A DNA stretch of 24,719 nucleotides from CAVZLD01 sp964522605. Lineage in GTDB: Bacteria > Planctomycetota > Planctomycetia > Pirellulales > Pirellulaceae. Where the stretch lies: positions 1 to 24,719 of the forward strand of contig CAZFWV010000068.1 of assembly GCA_964522605.1 (NCBI GenBank), read 5' to 3'. Below, piece after piece: positions 1 to 7,719 of the stretch; position 1 is the stretch's first letter, and each line of letters opens with the position of its first letter. The position numbers and the translations under genes are program-made. The notes under the pieces were generated by a model. It was not told where the DNA came from and ran no database searches. It was given only the letters and a program-made list of their open reading frames with translations.

Positions 1-1
1 C

Positions 2-72
2 GGGAGGGCGAGGCTCCTGCCGAGCCGAGGATTATGTCGAGAGCTGCGGCTCGGCCGGAGCCTCGCCCTCCC
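2..72. repeat. Long GC-rich hairpin repeat (REP-like), possible terminator
   Basis: Arms 2-27 and 47-72 are reverse complements at 25 of 26 positions, separated by a 19-nt loop (28-46). The arm begins GGGAGGGCGAGGCTCC. The hairpin lies 30 nt beyond the stop of the ModB-like permease, so it could end that transcript, but there is no T-run typical of an intrinsic terminator. The length and near-perfect symmetry suggest a dispersed palindromic repeat; no second copy is present in this window. Confidence 0.8.
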
Positions 73-102
73 AAAATCGCCGACGTTATTCTTGCGTCAT
101 CC

Positions 103-1011
103 CTAAAGCGTCAGACTTCGTGTTCCCCATAAGCGAGCGATGATCAGGACGAGAACGGCAGCGAACACCATGATCAACGAGACCGCAACCGCAGCCTCTA
201 GATCGCCAATGCTCAATTCCAGAAATACTGTTGTCGAGAGCACCTCGGTCTTGTTACGTGTCGCACCGGCGAAAATCAACAGTGGCCCAAATTCCCCCAA
301 GGCACGCGCCCAAGCAAGAGTTCCTGCGGTCAACATTCCCTGTCGCGCTCGCGGAAAGACAACCATCATGAATGCCTGGGCCTGGTTGCAACCCAAAGTC
401 AGCGCCACTTGCTCCTGCCGAGTGTCAATCTGATCGAACGTCGCGCGCATCGTGCGAATGGCAAATGCCGCGGCAACCATGAATTGGGCCAAGATCACGG
501 CAGGGATTTGATAGACGACCCAACGACTAGCCGCGTTGAACGGCCAGAACTGAAACAGAATCAACAGGCTCAATCCGACAACCAGCGGCGGAAGGACGAT
601 CGGAATATCCAACATGGAATCCAGGAGATCTCGCCCTGGAAAGCGATACCGTGAAAGAGAATACCCCAGAGGTACGGCAACAAATAATGACAGAATCGCG
701 GTGAAAAAACAGGAGACCATTGTCAGCTGGATCGAGTAACGGATCTCGGGTTTGCGCAAGGCAGCCACAATCGGCAGGACCGGTCGCAGTGCCGGACGGG
801 CCCATTCCAGAGAAGCCGGCAGCAACATCGTATCCGCAGAATCCGATGAGACCATGTAGGCAACGTCGGCGATCAACATGCCAACCAGCAGCACGACATA
901 CGTCCCGCCCACCACTGCCAGGATCACATAGAAGGGAACGTCCGAGCGCACTCGATGGCCGTCGCCATCACGCTCGAATGGATCGGCTCGATCCGGCAGC
1001 GCATCATTCAT
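103..1011 (-). CDS. ModB-like ABC transporter permease
   Basis: Inner-membrane permease of a molybdate/tungstate-type (ModB/CysTW family) ABC importer, 302 residues. About six hydrophobic segments are visible: one near the N-terminus (VILAVVGGTYVVLLVGML), then a core beginning SIQLTMVSCFFTAILSL, a VLPPLVVGLSLLILF helix and a last helix near the C-terminus. The cytoplasmic EAA loop is recognisable (QVALTLGCNQAQAFMMVVFP, then ALGEFGPLLIFAG), the surface that docks on the ATPase. The ATG lies inside the end of the binding-protein gene (8-nt overlap), which implies translational coupling. No ATPase gene is visible; it would have to lie left of the window, beyond the hairpin at 2-72, or elsewhere. 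The oxyanion specificity is inferred from the family. Confidence 0.88.
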   Translation of the reverse strand: MNDALPDRADPFERDGDGHRVRSDVPFYVILAVVGGTYVVLLVGMLIADVAYMVSSDSADTMLLPASLEWARPALRPVLPIVAALRKPEIRYSIQLTMVSCFFTAILSLFVAVPLGYSLSRYRFPGRDLLDSMLDIPIVLPPLVVGLSLLILFQFWPFNAASRWVVYQIPAVILAQFMVAAAFAIRTMRATFDQIDTRQEQVALTLGCNQAQAFMMVVFPRARQGMLTAGTLAWARALGEFGPLLIFAGATRNKTEVLSTTVFLELSIGDLEAAVAVSLIMVFAAVLVLIIARLWGTRSLTL

Positions 1012-2668
1012 GGTTCGTATCGCTTACGTTCGGCTCAGCAGAATCATCGAGGCGAAAGTGAAACCCGGCCTCCTCAAACTGCTCTCGCGCCTGGGTGATC
1101 ATCTGATACAAACGACGCCCCAAATACTTGTGCTCACTCGAACGCGCAATGGCGAATGGCTGAATCGCCTTTGCAGCAGGCGACTCTACGCGAATGGTAT
1201 CAACCTTGTCCGCCTCGGCCTTCGTGTCCGTCGCATAGGCCAGCGTGGCATCGACCGACTTCGTCGTCACCGTCGGAACGAGCATCGCGGAAGATGCGGT
1301 CTGAGTGACGACGTTATCCATCACCTGATCGAGCACGCCTTCTTTTTCCAGTAGCTGCCGCGTGAGAACACCAATCGTGCATTGCTCGGGCTGCCCCACA
1401 GAAACGCGCATCCCTGGCTTCGTCAAATCTTGAAGACTTGTGATCCCCGCCGGATTGCCTTTGGGAACAGCAATCACGACTTCCGTATCCGAAATATCGA
1501 CGTCCTCCTGAAACCAATCTTTCACATTCTCGAGATAGTAACGGTCACATGCCATGTAGGTGTCGGGAAAGCCGCTGCCCTGCTGTTGATTGCGAATCGT
1601 CTGCATCTGGGCGGTGAGAATTCCGCAGCCGTTATAGACCGTGTTCACAATCACCCCTTCGCGCTGTTCGAAACTCCTGACAACCGACTCGACCGCTCTC
1701 CGATTGACCGAACCGCAAAAGAAGGTGATCTCCGGCACTTCTTCCCATTTGTCACCTTCAACTGGCTGGAATCCAAATTCCGCAAAGGTACGCAGCCCGC
1801 GGTCTCGTGCCGCCAGATAACGTGCAAAGCGCAAGGCTTTCGTCGGTGAACGCGAGCTCTCAAGCACACCGAGTGCAACATGCGCGATCCCGGAATCCAG
1901 CTCCGGTGCTCGAACCGCTTCGAGGTCATCATATAGATTGACCGTAGTGTCCCAGACGATCCCGGCATCGACGCTGCCCAGCTTCACATCATTGGCCACT
2001 TCCGATACGGTGGGCTTAAAGACGCCAAGTTCCGTCACGCGCGCCGCTAGCTGATCCCAATGACCTGATGCCTGCAACAGCTCCCGGGTCTCTTTCCCGA
2101 CCGCTGCCTGATCGGGATTCGCGAGTGCGACTTTTACGTCCTTTTGAATCAAGTCTTCGATCCCGCGAATCCCCTTCGGATTGCCCCGTTGGACGACAAT
2201 CACCGGACGCATCTCCGCGAGCGGCAAAACTTCTCGAACAAGTCCTCGCTCCTTTGCCAAGCTCAGGTAGTTGTCATCCGCTGCCAGATACAGGTCACCT
2301 GTCTGGGACACATCAATCTGACTCAGTAAAGTGTTCGAGCCTCCATACTGGCATTGCACCTGAACCCCATATTCACGCGCATATTCTGCGATGATCTTTT
2401 CCACGGGCAATCGCATGCCGGCTGCGCAGTAGAGAAAAATCGCGTCGTTATCGGCAACGTTCGGCTTCGTAGAGCCGTCAATCGTCGCGGTTTCACCCTG
2501 GTTCCCCTCGATCGACTCACCGGAACCATGACTTGCATCTGGAGCGACGGGGGGAGTTGGCTGCCCCATCATGAAGAGGATGATCCCCAAGACGACCAGC
2601 AGTCCGATGGCCGTCGCGAGAAACACCAGGAAACTGTTCGCCGCGCCGCTGTTTCGTTTAGGAGCCAT
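1004..2668 (-). CDS. Membrane-anchored double ModA-like solute-binding protein
   Basis: Solute-binding protein for the adjacent ModB-like permease. I chose the ATG at 2668 (554 residues) because GGAGG lies 5 nt upstream; a longer reading from 2707 lacks such a site. Residues 13-34 form an uncleaved-looking membrane anchor, followed by a polar linker to about 75. Two type-2 periplasmic binding domains follow in tandem: about 76-305 (FLYCAAGMRLP, YGGSNTLLSQI, ALANPDQAAVGKETRELL, DAGIVWDTTV) and about 314-545 (FFCGSVNRRAV, YNGCGILTAQM, VSVGQPEQCTIGVLTRQLL, DATLAYATD). Each resembles a full ModA; a standard ModA has only one domain and about 250 residues. The serine of the usual AAAS anion motif is not obvious in either domain, so ligand identity (molybdate, tungstate or another anion) is uncertain. 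Confidence 0.85.
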   Translation of the reverse strand: MAPKRNSGAANSFLVFLATAIGLLVVLGIILFMMGQPTPPVAPDASHGSGESIEGNQGETATIDGSTKPNVADNDAIFLYCAAGMRLPVEKIIAEYAREYGVQVQCQYGGSNTLLSQIDVSQTGDLYLAADDNYLSLAKERGLVREVLPLAEMRPVIVVQRGNPKGIRGIEDLIQKDVKVALANPDQAAVGKETRELLQASGHWDQLAARVTELGVFKPTVSEVANDVKLGSVDAGIVWDTTVNLYDDLEAVRAPELDSGIAHVALGVLESSRSPTKALRFARYLAARDRGLRTFAEFGFQPVEGDKWEEVPEITFFCGSVNRRAVESVVRSFEQREGVIVNTVYNGCGILTAQMQTIRNQQQGSGFPDTYMACDRYYLENVKDWFQEDVDISDTEVVIAVPKGNPAGITSLQDLTKPGMRVSVGQPEQCTIGVLTRQLLEKEGVLDQVMDNVVTQTASSAMLVPTVTTKSVDATLAYATDTKAEADKVDTIRVESPAAKAIQPFAIARSSEHKYLGRRLYQMITQAREQFEEAGFHFRLDDSAEPNVSDTNHE

Positions 2669-2673
2669 GAGAG

Positions 2674-2678
2674 CCTCC
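2674..2678 (-). promoter_or_regulatory. Shine-Dalgarno site fixing the binding-protein start
   Basis: On the minus strand this reads GGAGG, 5 nt before the ATG at 2668. It supports the internal start over the upstream in-frame start codons at 2683 and 2707. Confidence 0.7.
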
Positions 2679-2909
2679 GCCATTCCGAAGCCGTGGTGTT
2701 CCCCCAAGTTTACCCGCTGCCCAGCCCCGAAGATAAGGCCCGGTGGAATGCTTCATTCGCTTTTCACGAATAGTGATGCCTCCCAGGAAGCCGAAAAACG
2801 GGACCTCTGCCGGCCGAGCAACACGTGGGCATGCGGGGGTCGCCGCCGGCTCCTGATTCTCTCGGTGGCCCGTTTCGCCTTCTCGGTGCACTCGACCGAC
2901 TTGTCTCGC

Positions 2910-2938
2910 GTAGGCTGACTTGTCTCGAGTCGGCCTAC
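2910..2938. repeat. Short palindromic repeat
   Basis: GTAGGCTGACT (2910-2920) pairs with AGTCGGCCTAC (2928-2938) at 10 of 11 positions across a 7-nt loop; the odd pair would be a G-T wobble. An 11-nt unit, GACTTGTCTCG, occurs at 2898-2908 and again at 2917-2927, so the element also contains a short direct repeat. The structure is typical of dispersed intergenic repeats; a regulatory role is possible but unsupported. Confidence 0.65.
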
Positions 2939-3103
2939 AGGGCCTGCGCACAACCTCCATATTCTCCGATCGACGTTTTGAACCCAAGCCCAAATCCGCA
3001 GAAGCTGACGTGCACCGCGCACACCGTTCGCCTTGCATGCGTGGACAACTCAGCTACCATTACGGAGGCAGTTACATCTGCCCACACCGACGGGGCTTCA
3101 CTC

Positions 3104-3865
3104 ATGTTAAGGCACGGAATTTGGCTTGGTCCGCTGGTCGTCTTCTTGGGCACGATTAGCTACTTCCTGCTCTTCGCGCGTTTCCCGTCGCTACGAGATT
3201 TCCCCTGGGTTAATCTACCGATTGTCTTGATTGGCTTAGCACTCTCGACGGCTGCTCTTCGCATTGCCTTCCGTCCACCGACGGCCGCGCGACGGAAGAT
3301 TGCCGCCATTGCGGGGTTCGCAGTTTCCCTGTTGCTCACGCTCCTGTTTCATGCGTACGTGTTTTTCCTTTCCTATCAGTTGCCGGAACCAACGACCGTC
3401 GCGCAGGCCCAGGACATCGCACCCGATTTTTCACTGCCCGATCACAACGGCAAGACGGTGAAGCGATCGGATTTTCTCGGCCGCAAGCTCGTCATCGTCT
3501 TCTACCGAGGCCACTGGTGACCATTCTGCATCTCTGAGCTGCAAGGTTTGCAGTCACGTTTGGATGAAATCAGAGCTCTGGGCGGCGAGGTCGTTGCAAT
3601 CAGCGCGGATACGCCGGAAGAGAGTCATGAGCTGCACGAAGGCGCCGGTTTCGACTTTGTCCTGTTGTCGGATCCCGAAGGCCTGGCCATCTCGGCATTC
3701 GGACTTCAGCATGCAGGCGCAGGCATCCACGGAGAAGACATTGCGCGGCCGGGTGTGTTTGTCGTGGATCGAGAGGGACAAATCGCGTGGCGGTCGCTGA
3801 CCGACAACTGGCGTGTCCGCGTGCGCCCCGATACGATCATCGAACAGCTCAAGCAGCTACGCTGA
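3104..3865 (+). CDS. Candidate selenoprotein: membrane-anchored peroxiredoxin-like (UxxC) redoxin
   Basis: Read through the TGA at 3518-3520 as selenocysteine, this gives 253 residues. Three membrane segments (about 8-26, 36-54, 66-91) are followed by an AhpC/TSA-type redoxin domain (about 104-253). Basic residues after helix 2 (RPPTAARRK) put the redoxin domain outside the cytoplasm. The domain starts APDFSLPDHNGKTVKRSDFLGRKLVIVFYRGHW, then U139-P-F-C142, then ISELQGLQSRLDEI, matching the FYRGxWCPFCxxEL motif of Prx-like families with TGA in place of the first Cys. The conserved second half (VVAISADTPEES, GVFVVDREGQIAW) continues in the same frame to TAG-free sequence and stops at 3863-3865. 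The ATG at 3104 is chosen because the first helix follows; its ribosome site (GGGG, 8 nt upstream) is weak. The alternative is a nonsense-mutated pseudogene, but nothing else in the frame is damaged. Confidence 0.8.
3518..3520 (+). other. In-frame TGA, probable selenocysteine codon
   Basis: The TGA sits between W138 and P140 of the redoxin domain, where homologues of the WCPFC type carry the first catalytic cysteine. The frame is open for 138 codons before and 114 codons after it. TGC or TGT would differ from TGA by a single base, so a point mutation is the competing explanation. Confidence 0.78.
3539..3553 (+). promoter_or_regulatory. Candidate bacterial SECIS hairpin
   Basis: CTGCAA (3539-3544) pairs perfectly with TTGCAG (3548-3553) around the loop GGT (3545-3547); if the innermost A-T pair opens, the loop is AGGTT. 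There are 24 nt between the TGA and the loop. Published descriptions of bacterial SECIS elements call for a small apical loop with G in the first two positions, a stem of at least 4 bp and about 16-37 nt from UGA to loop; all are met. From memory the Escherichia coli fdhF element also shows a GGU in its loop, recognised by SelB. The hairpin lies inside the coding sequence, as in bacteria generally. Confidence 0.7.
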
Positions 3866-3900
3866 GAAACAAATTGGAACGAGTGGAGGTATCATCCAAG

Positions 3901-4773
3901 ATGGAACACATGAGGAAGCAAATGACCGTTATGCACTATTTGATCGCAGGTGTTGTGGCCATGTCGATTTACGCGACCGCATTCGGTGACTCTCCCCAGT
4001 TTGCAGTGCAACTAATCACCCAACCCCGCGTACTTGTGATTGCCCATCGCGGCGCCAGTGCCGATTTTCCGGAGAACACGATTCCCGCGTTCTCGGCCGC
4101 CGTCGATGTCGGGGCTGATCTGGTCGAGCTCGACTACTACCATGCGAAAGACCAGGTCCCGATTGTCTTTCACGACAAGACCCTCGACCGTACAACCGAT
4201 GCGCAGAAGCAACTCGGAACGGAGAAGATTCCTGTCAGCAGTTTGTCGCTCGATCAGCTGCAAGAACTGGACGCAGGTTCCTGGTTTGCAGACCGTTTCG
4301 CAGGAACGCGGATTCCGACGCTCCGGGATGCGCTGTCGACAATCCAAAAGGGGTCCACCACCCTGATCGAACGAAAAGACGGAGATGCGGCCACCTGCGT
4401 TGACTTATTGCAGGAATTGAACCTCTTGGAACAGGTCGTCGTTCAATCGTTCGATTGGAAGTATCTCAGAAATTGCCACCAGCGGGATTCACGGCTGGTC
4501 CTCGGGGCTTTGGGCGACAAAGAATTGACGAGCGACCGGATTTCGGAGGCGGCCGCGACGGGAGCCCGCGTGGTCGGCTGGAACCACGAAGATCTCGACA
4601 CGGCAGCCATTCAACGCGCTCACGACCAGGGCTTGCGGGTTTGGGCGTTTACGGTCAACGAGGAAGCCAAGGCGCGGCAGTTGATCGCGAGCGGAATCGA
4701 CGGTCTGATCACCGATCGGCCCCAATGGATGCGGAATTTGATCGAGACGATTGGGCGCGAGCAAACGAAGTAG
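3901..4773 (+). CDS. Secreted glycerophosphodiester phosphodiesterase
   Basis: Hydrolyses glycerophosphodiesters (deacylated phospholipids) to glycerol 3-phosphate and an alcohol, probably outside the cytoplasmic membrane. 290 residues from the ATG at 3901, preceded by GGAGG with an 11-nt gap. Residues 10-28 form a signal-peptide-like hydrophobic stretch. The TIM-barrel GDPD signature is complete: HRG (49-51) followed by PENT (57-60), ELD (77-79), HD (91-92), and an E-x-K element (LIERKD). The C-terminal GLRVWAFTVNEEAKARQLIASGIDGLITDRP is typical of the GlpQ/UgpQ family. The gene starts 35 nt after the selenoprotein candidate on the same strand and may share its transcript, though no functional link is known to me. 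Confidence 0.92.
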   Translation: MEHMRKQMTVMHYLIAGVVAMSIYATAFGDSPQFAVQLITQPRVLVIAHRGASADFPENTIPAFSAAVDVGADLVELDYYHAKDQVPIVFHDKTLDRTTDAQKQLGTEKIPVSSLSLDQLQELDAGSWFADRFAGTRIPTLRDALSTIQKGSTTLIERKDGDAATCVDLLQELNLLEQVVVQSFDWKYLRNCHQRDSRLVLGALGDKELTSDRISEAAATGARVVGWNHEDLDTAAIQRAHDQGLRVWAFTVNEEAKARQLIASGIDGLITDRPQWMRNLIETIGREQTK

Positions 4774-4835
4774 TTTTGGCGGTGACGGCCCCTTTTCCCT
4801 TTTGCTCCCGTGCGAGCGCGCGGCGGCTCGAAGCC

Positions 4836-7508
4836 TCAATTCCTTTCCCATACGGCAGGCAGATCGGCCGACGCCGGGCCAAAGGTCTGAGATACAACGA
4901 AGCCACTGGCCTGCGACATATAGAAGATCCGGCCGTTCGAGACGACTGCGCCTAGGCACTCGCGCGAATCAATGGCCGGACCGGTGGACACGAGACGCCC
5001 CCCATCGGACAAATCGATCATGTCCATATTTGCTCCCAACAGAAAAGGTTCGGAAAGTGTGAATCGGCAACAAGCATAATTGTGGCCTACGCGATCGACC
5101 ACTTTGCCCGTTTGGCGATCGAAAACATTCCCGCGTCCGCGGAGTGCATTCGAGAAGATGAATTGCTCGCCGACAGAGACGACATTCAGCGCCGAGGTTA
5201 CGGCGTCCGATTTCCAAACCAGCGATCCGTCGCTTGCGTCCAGGCACCAGACAAATCGGTCTTCGGTCTGCTCGTTCGCGCGATTGTATCCCCCGATGTA
5301 AATGCGACCATCCCGGGCGCTGAGTGTACATTTTGCGGTCACGTAGTACTCCGTCGTCAGCCACTCAACCTTGCCGGTTTCTGGCTTCAGGCAGGCTGTC
5401 AGACCATTGTGTTCGACCGGAAGTCCACGCCGCTTTCGCTGACTTGCGGAGTAGCCAAAGAAGGTTGAGTAGTAGAGTTTTCCGTCGAGCAGGCAGAGTC
5501 CACAGTCGTTTCCGCCACGTCCGTATTCTGAGAAGTCCTTTTCCCAAAGCAGGCGGCCCGTATCGAGATCCCAAGCCCACAGCCGTGGTCGATGATCGCG
5601 CGGATAGTAGGGGTTATCGTTCGAGTAGATCCAACTCATCACCTCCCGTCCGTCCGCCGGTGACGGATCCCCAGAAAACACGAAGAAAGGTTCAGATCCC
5701 TGAGCCGAGTATTGTCCCGAGCCTGACGCGTAGATCGCGATCCGTCCCTGTACGATGGGTGGAAACTGACGACTCCAACTCGGTGACCCCGTAAAGGGAG
5801 CCTCCCACAATAATCGACCGGTTGCCGCATCCAGGCAGCGCATTCGCGACTGCTGCATCCCGGCCTGCGGCACCAGCAGCTTCTCTTCGATGTACAGCGG
5901 CGATGTGAAGGAAAGATAGACATCGGGCCAATAACGTCGCCAGAGCAGTCGACCCGTGTCTTGCTCAAAGGCCAGGACTTGACCTTCGGCCGTGTGCGCG
6001 TAGAGACGACCGCCGCCACACACAGGAAGATGCTTGACGGTGCCTTCGAGTCGTCGAGCCCAGCGCATTCGCAGCGGCGGCACCAGCCCCTGCGAGTTGG
6101 AGTTCGTGCCGCGAAAATCTCCATAGTTCGTGTACCAATCGTATTCTGGATTCGCCAGAGGACCGGTGAGCGGACTGCGGATTCGCCAGAGTTCGAGGTC
6201 TCGTTCCGGCAGCGGTCGATCTCCGTTCGGGCCGAGGACATAGAGATAACCATCCTCGCACGGAACGTAGATCCTGCCGTTCTCCACAGCAACCGGTGCT
6301 GTAATCGGCGATCCAAAGGCGGTACGAAAGGTGAACGTTTCACCGCCGGCCAGCGGCACGACGAAGAGTGTTCCGTTCAGATCTCCGTAGATCGCGTGAT
6401 CGCGAGTCAGGATCGGTGAGCAAATGGAGGCTGCCGAGCCGAGCACTTCCGGCTGCTCCGAGGCTGCCGAATGCCGACAGAGCCCCAGGCCCGATTCCGG
6501 CCGGACCCGATACACATCGTTCCCTCGAACACTGACCGAGGCGAAACTCAATAGACCCGGCAAATGAATCGCCGTCTCCGTACCGGGAACGAATGCGGTT
6601 TCCAATTCTTGCCCTGACAGATGGAGCCGCTCGACACGCCCCGCATTGTCGCGACGATGCCACTGCACGTAGACATTTCCCGCCGGATCCGCACTCTGCC
6701 CGAAGGTCGCCGGATATTCCGATCCGGAATACGAAGGGATCTCGCCCAAAGCGCGCAGCCGAGGCTCGCTTCCCGTATCCTCCAAGAAGACCGTCCGTCC
6801 CCCGGCAGGAATCACAACGGTCTTGTCGATCAGACAGATATCGCGTGAGCAGACGAAGTGATCGCGCCAGGTCACTCGGTCCTTGCGATGAGCCAGCCAA
6901 TCGGCGCCTTTCCAACGGTCCCCCGAGAACTGAAGAACTTCGCGGACAAAATCCCAAGTCCAGATCCGCTGCCCATTCGGTTCCAGAGCAAAAACTCGCG
7001 CGCCCAACGTGGCGACGTAGACTCGACCATTTCCGACAACGGGTGCCGAGAAAACAGGTTCTTGACAGTCGATTTCTGCCACAACTCGACCGCTGCCAAT
7101 CTCCAGAACGTAGTAATAACCAGCGGTTGTCCCCACGTGAAGAAAATCGCCAATCAAGGCGGGACTCGCCACATTATTACAGTTTCCCGCACCGCCACGA
7201 GTCGCGAACTGCCACAGCGTCTCCCAGGTCAATGTGTCGATGGCCGACACAACGCCGGCCCCATCAAGTACGAACAGTTTGCCATCGGCGACAACCGGGG
7301 AAGTATAAATCGCATCCGACACGGGAATCGCGGCAACCAGGCCGATCGGCATCTGCAGATTGCATGCACTTGCATTGCCGGAACGAAGCGCATCCCCCTT
7401 CAGCTGCGTCCATTCCCCGTTCGCACGGGTGACGGTACAGAAAGCCGGAATCACGACGAGAACCGTCGGCAGCATCTTCATGAAGATTGATTCGTGCGGC
7501 GTAGCCAT
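4836..7508 (-). CDS. Secreted PQQ-like beta-propeller repeat protein
   Basis: 890 residues from the ATG at 7508, chosen because GGGGGA lies about 9 nt upstream; a TTG at 7532 and an ATG at 7481 are alternatives. A signal peptide follows (MLPTVLVVIPAFCTVTRANG). The rest is a long series of PQQ-like propeller blades of the form G-x-I/L-Y/F-V...A-x-D-x-x-T-G-x-x-x-W, for example GKLFVLDGAGVVSAIDTLTW, GRLYAHTAEGQVLAFEQDTG, LWAWDLDTGRLLWEKDF and VWCLDASDGSLVWKS. The number of blades suggests two propellers in tandem. No haem-binding CxxCH and no clear quinoprotein dehydrogenase active site are visible, so this is more likely a structural or ligand-binding propeller than a dehydrogenase. It is a lone minus-strand gene, convergent with the phosphodiesterase. 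Confidence 0.85.
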   Translation of the reverse strand: MATPHESIFMKMLPTVLVVIPAFCTVTRANGEWTQLKGDALRSGNASACNLQMPIGLVAAIPVSDAIYTSPVVADGKLFVLDGAGVVSAIDTLTWETLWQFATRGGAGNCNNVASPALIGDFLHVGTTAGYYYVLEIGSGRVVAEIDCQEPVFSAPVVGNGRVYVATLGARVFALEPNGQRIWTWDFVREVLQFSGDRWKGADWLAHRKDRVTWRDHFVCSRDICLIDKTVVIPAGGRTVFLEDTGSEPRLRALGEIPSYSGSEYPATFGQSADPAGNVYVQWHRRDNAGRVERLHLSGQELETAFVPGTETAIHLPGLLSFASVSVRGNDVYRVRPESGLGLCRHSAASEQPEVLGSAASICSPILTRDHAIYGDLNGTLFVVPLAGGETFTFRTAFGSPITAPVAVENGRIYVPCEDGYLYVLGPNGDRPLPERDLELWRIRSPLTGPLANPEYDWYTNYGDFRGTNSNSQGLVPPLRMRWARRLEGTVKHLPVCGGGRLYAHTAEGQVLAFEQDTGRLLWRRYWPDVYLSFTSPLYIEEKLLVPQAGMQQSRMRCLDAATGRLLWEAPFTGSPSWSRQFPPIVQGRIAIYASGSGQYSAQGSEPFFVFSGDPSPADGREVMSWIYSNDNPYYPRDHRPRLWAWDLDTGRLLWEKDFSEYGRGGNDCGLCLLDGKLYYSTFFGYSASQRKRRGLPVEHNGLTACLKPETGKVEWLTTEYYVTAKCTLSARDGRIYIGGYNRANEQTEDRFVWCLDASDGSLVWKSDAVTSALNVVSVGEQFIFSNALRGRGNVFDRQTGKVVDRVGHNYACCRFTLSEPFLLGANMDMIDLSDGGRLVSTGPAIDSRECLGAVVSNGRIFYMSQASGFVVSQTFGPASADLPAVWERN

Positions 7509-7689
7509 TGTGCACTGTCCCCCGTGGCTCAAACGCGTTTCAAAACCGGGAGGACGGTTTCGAAAACGTCTCTAGATCATCCGATTCGCGATCGATGCCT
7601 CGATTCTAACGGCAAAGAGTGCCGCCGTGTGAGGAATTTTTTCCGAGCCTGCCGGTATCCAGATTCACGATTCTCCAGCGACGGCACAC

Positions 7690-7716
7690 ACCACGAAGGA
7701 CACGAAGTGCACGAAG
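7690..7716 (+). repeat. Left inverted repeat of GxxExxY cassette
   Basis: Begins ACCACGAAGGACACGAAG and is built of three 9-nt NNCACGAAG units. It differs from the reverse complement of the right arm (8093-8119) at one base only. Confidence 0.85.
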
Positions 7717-7719
7717 CGG

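Larger units (their letters stand above)
2669..3103. other. Divergent intergenic region, no gene seen
   Basis: This 435-nt stretch separates the ModA-like gene (minus) from the peroxiredoxin-like gene (plus). Open frames exist in it, but their translations are rich in Arg, Pro and Cys, lack recognisable motifs and overlap one another, so I treat them as non-coding. It holds the palindrome at 2910-2938 and presumably both promoters. A weak sigma-70-like pair on the plus strand (TTGCAT at 3033-3038, TACCAT at 3055-3060, spacer 16) is the best I can find. Confidence 0.5.

Noticed and set aside
2825..3103. N-terminal extension of the selenoprotein candidate
   Set aside because: The extra 93 residues are low-complexity and Pro/Arg/Ser-rich with no homology I recognise, and they run through the palindrome at 2910-2938. 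The membrane helix begins right after the ATG at 3104.
3104..3520. Peroxiredoxin-like gene as a pseudogene with a nonsense TGA
   Set aside because: The frame stays open and conserved for 114 codons after the TGA, the codon falls exactly on a redox-cysteine position, and a SECIS-like hairpin follows at the right distance. One point mutation remains possible but is less likely.
4811..4831. Terminator between the phosphodiesterase and propeller genes
   Set aside because: Only a 5-bp CGAGC/GCTCG stem without a T-run in either direction; too weak to call.
7690..7716. CRISPR-like array from the 9-nt NNCACGAAG units
   Set aside because: Units are only 9 nt, directly adjoining without spacers, and occur as paired inverted arms around one gene.
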